Positions 23,592 through 24,058 of a stretch of 24,058 nt of DNA are shown piece after piece. The DNA is taken from assembly GCA_027073945.1 (NCBI GenBank), contig JALTEL010000272.1, positions 1-24,058 of the forward strand, read 5' to 3'. How positions within the stretch are numbered: the first letter of the stretch is position 1; each line of letters starts with the position of its first letter. The translations under genes and the position numbers were made by a program. A model generated the notes under the pieces. It searched no databases, was not told the origin of the DNA, and was given only the letters and a program-made list of their open reading frames with translations. This DNA is from Caldifarciminota bacterium (lineage in GTDB: Bacteria; WOR-3; Hydrothermia; UBA1063; CAJXJZ01).

Positions 23592-23713
23592 GATAACGGG
23601 CTGCTTCTCTGTGCTTCATGGGGAAGAGCGAATATTTGAGACCATTTTGTCAGGAGTTCTGGCTCGATGCCTGCCATTGGCATTCGACTGGATATCATGA
23701 TTGAGGCATTCAT
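23588..23713 (-). CDS. Possible 41-codon leader ORF upstream of the sigma-like gene
   Basis: An ATG-started frame of 41 codons ends in TGA that overlaps the GTG start of the sigma-like gene (GTGA), the same coupling seen elsewhere in the operon. The product begins MNASIMISSRMPMAGIEPE and has no recognisable motif. There is no good ribosome-binding site before the ATG. It may be a leader peptide, the remnant of another gene, or chance. Confidence 0.25.
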   Translation of the reverse strand: MNASIMISSRMPMAGIEPELLTKWSQIFALPHEAQRSSPLS

Positions 23714-24058
23714 CCAGATTAAGATGGGTATTATTCACTCCCCCAAATCTGTTATAATTCGGTATTTATGTAAATAAAGTGTACCCCATTGTCAAGAGAG
23801 TGCATTCCCACTGGATATTTCATATAAGCGCAAGTGAATTTTGTGATGCAGCATAAGAGGTCCTTTTGAGCGTTCAGCAGCAGGCTGTGGCAGTCTTTTC
23901 TTAAGCTATGGGTAGTAGTATAGCCAGGTCCGGGACGGCAACAGCGCAAATAATTGTTGGGGTATAAAATCTGAGGACTAAGCTGGATAGCAGATTGTTT
24001 TTAACAACCGGGATGCAAAAAAGTAAGGAGAGAATTTCAGGAAAGGGCAGTAAGGCCC
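23592..24058. other. Region upstream of the operon
   Basis: This 467-bp stretch holds the candidate promoter (23767-23795) and the possible 41-codon ORF (23588-23713). A minus-strand frame at 23752-23949 (65 codons) overlaps the promoter and encodes no recognisable domain. No tRNA, transposase or terminator is evident. The sequence reaches the window edge without another gene. Confidence 0.5.
23767..23795 (-). promoter_or_regulatory. Candidate sigma-70-type promoter of the operon
   Basis: On the minus strand a perfect -35 hexamer TTGACA lies at 23795-23790. After 17 nt comes TACATA at 23772-23767, which matches the -10 consensus at only three positions. Transcription would start near 23760, about 45 nt before the small ORF and about 170 nt before the sigma-like gene. 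It is the only obvious candidate in the upstream region; an autoregulated ECF-type promoter could also exist but cannot be recognised from a single copy. Confidence 0.4.

Noticed and set aside
23753..23758. TATAAT on the plus strand near the right end
   Set aside because: No matching -35 element at proper distance and no plus-strand gene downstream.
23752..23949. 65-codon minus-strand frame upstream of the sigma-like gene
   Set aside because: It has no recognisable domain or ribosome-binding site and overlaps the promoter candidate; it could be a fossil but cannot be supported.

Overview
The window carries one long, tightly packed gene cluster on the minus strand, read from about 23.8 kb down to 0.44 kb. 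Thirteen consecutive genes point the same way. Almost all junctions are 4-bp stop/start overlaps or gaps of 6-26 bp; the exceptions are an 85-bp gap after the first gene and one junction interrupted by a small transposable element. Signal peptides, several lipoproteins and a MotA/TolQ/ExbB-type channel protein indicate a Gram-negative (diderm) bacterium. Base composition is moderate, near 40% GC by eye. Two proteins carry modules that I recall from the planctomycete DUF1598 family, so a planctomycete (Brocadia-like) or similar environmental lineage is plausible; this is an unverified inference. No tRNA, rRNA, CRISPR array or housekeeping gene is visible.

Layout in transcription order: (1) upstream region with a TTGACA-type promoter candidate and a possible 41-codon ORF; (2) sigma-70-like factor with an extended region 4; (3) TPR protein with a degenerate anti-sigma-type zinc finger and an Ig/FN3-like domain; (4) large TPR lipoprotein; (5) MotA/TolQ/ExbB-like channel with a coiled-coil tail, resembling ZorA; (6) single-span partner protein in the position of MotB/ExbD/ZorB; (7) exported coiled-coil protein anchored by a C-terminal membrane helix; (8) exported protein that is a paralogue of parts of gene 14; (9) a 165-bp MITE; (10) small multi-span membrane protein; (11) tubulin/FtsZ-like GTPase; (12) actin/Hsp70-fold ATPase with a 400-residue N-terminal extension; (13) membrane-anchored coiled-coil protein and a vWA-domain lipoprotein; (14) a 1756-residue Rhs/YD-repeat lipoprotein.

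Taken together this looks like one envelope-spanning machine: two cytoplasmic nucleotide-driven cytoskeletal-type proteins (tubulin-like and actin-like), an inner-membrane ion-channel-like complex, periplasmic coiled coils, and surface or periplasmic lipoproteins (TPR, vWA, Rhs), headed by its own sigma/anti-sigma-like pair. I know of no described system with this full composition. The nearest partial parallels are the ZorAB part of Zorya defence and the FtsZ-like families linked to membrane remodelling. The most striking detail is that the last gene is a mosaic. It begins with a normal Rhs array, then contains the whole domain set of gene 8, split open by a second YD-repeat block, and ends in a domain that looks caspase/CHAT-like. 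That domain keeps a candidate His/Cys pair in the Rhs protein and has Asn at both places in gene 8. The MITE has landed exactly between genes 8 and 10, so that its target duplication supplies the stop codon of gene 8 while the ribosome-binding site of gene 10 survives.
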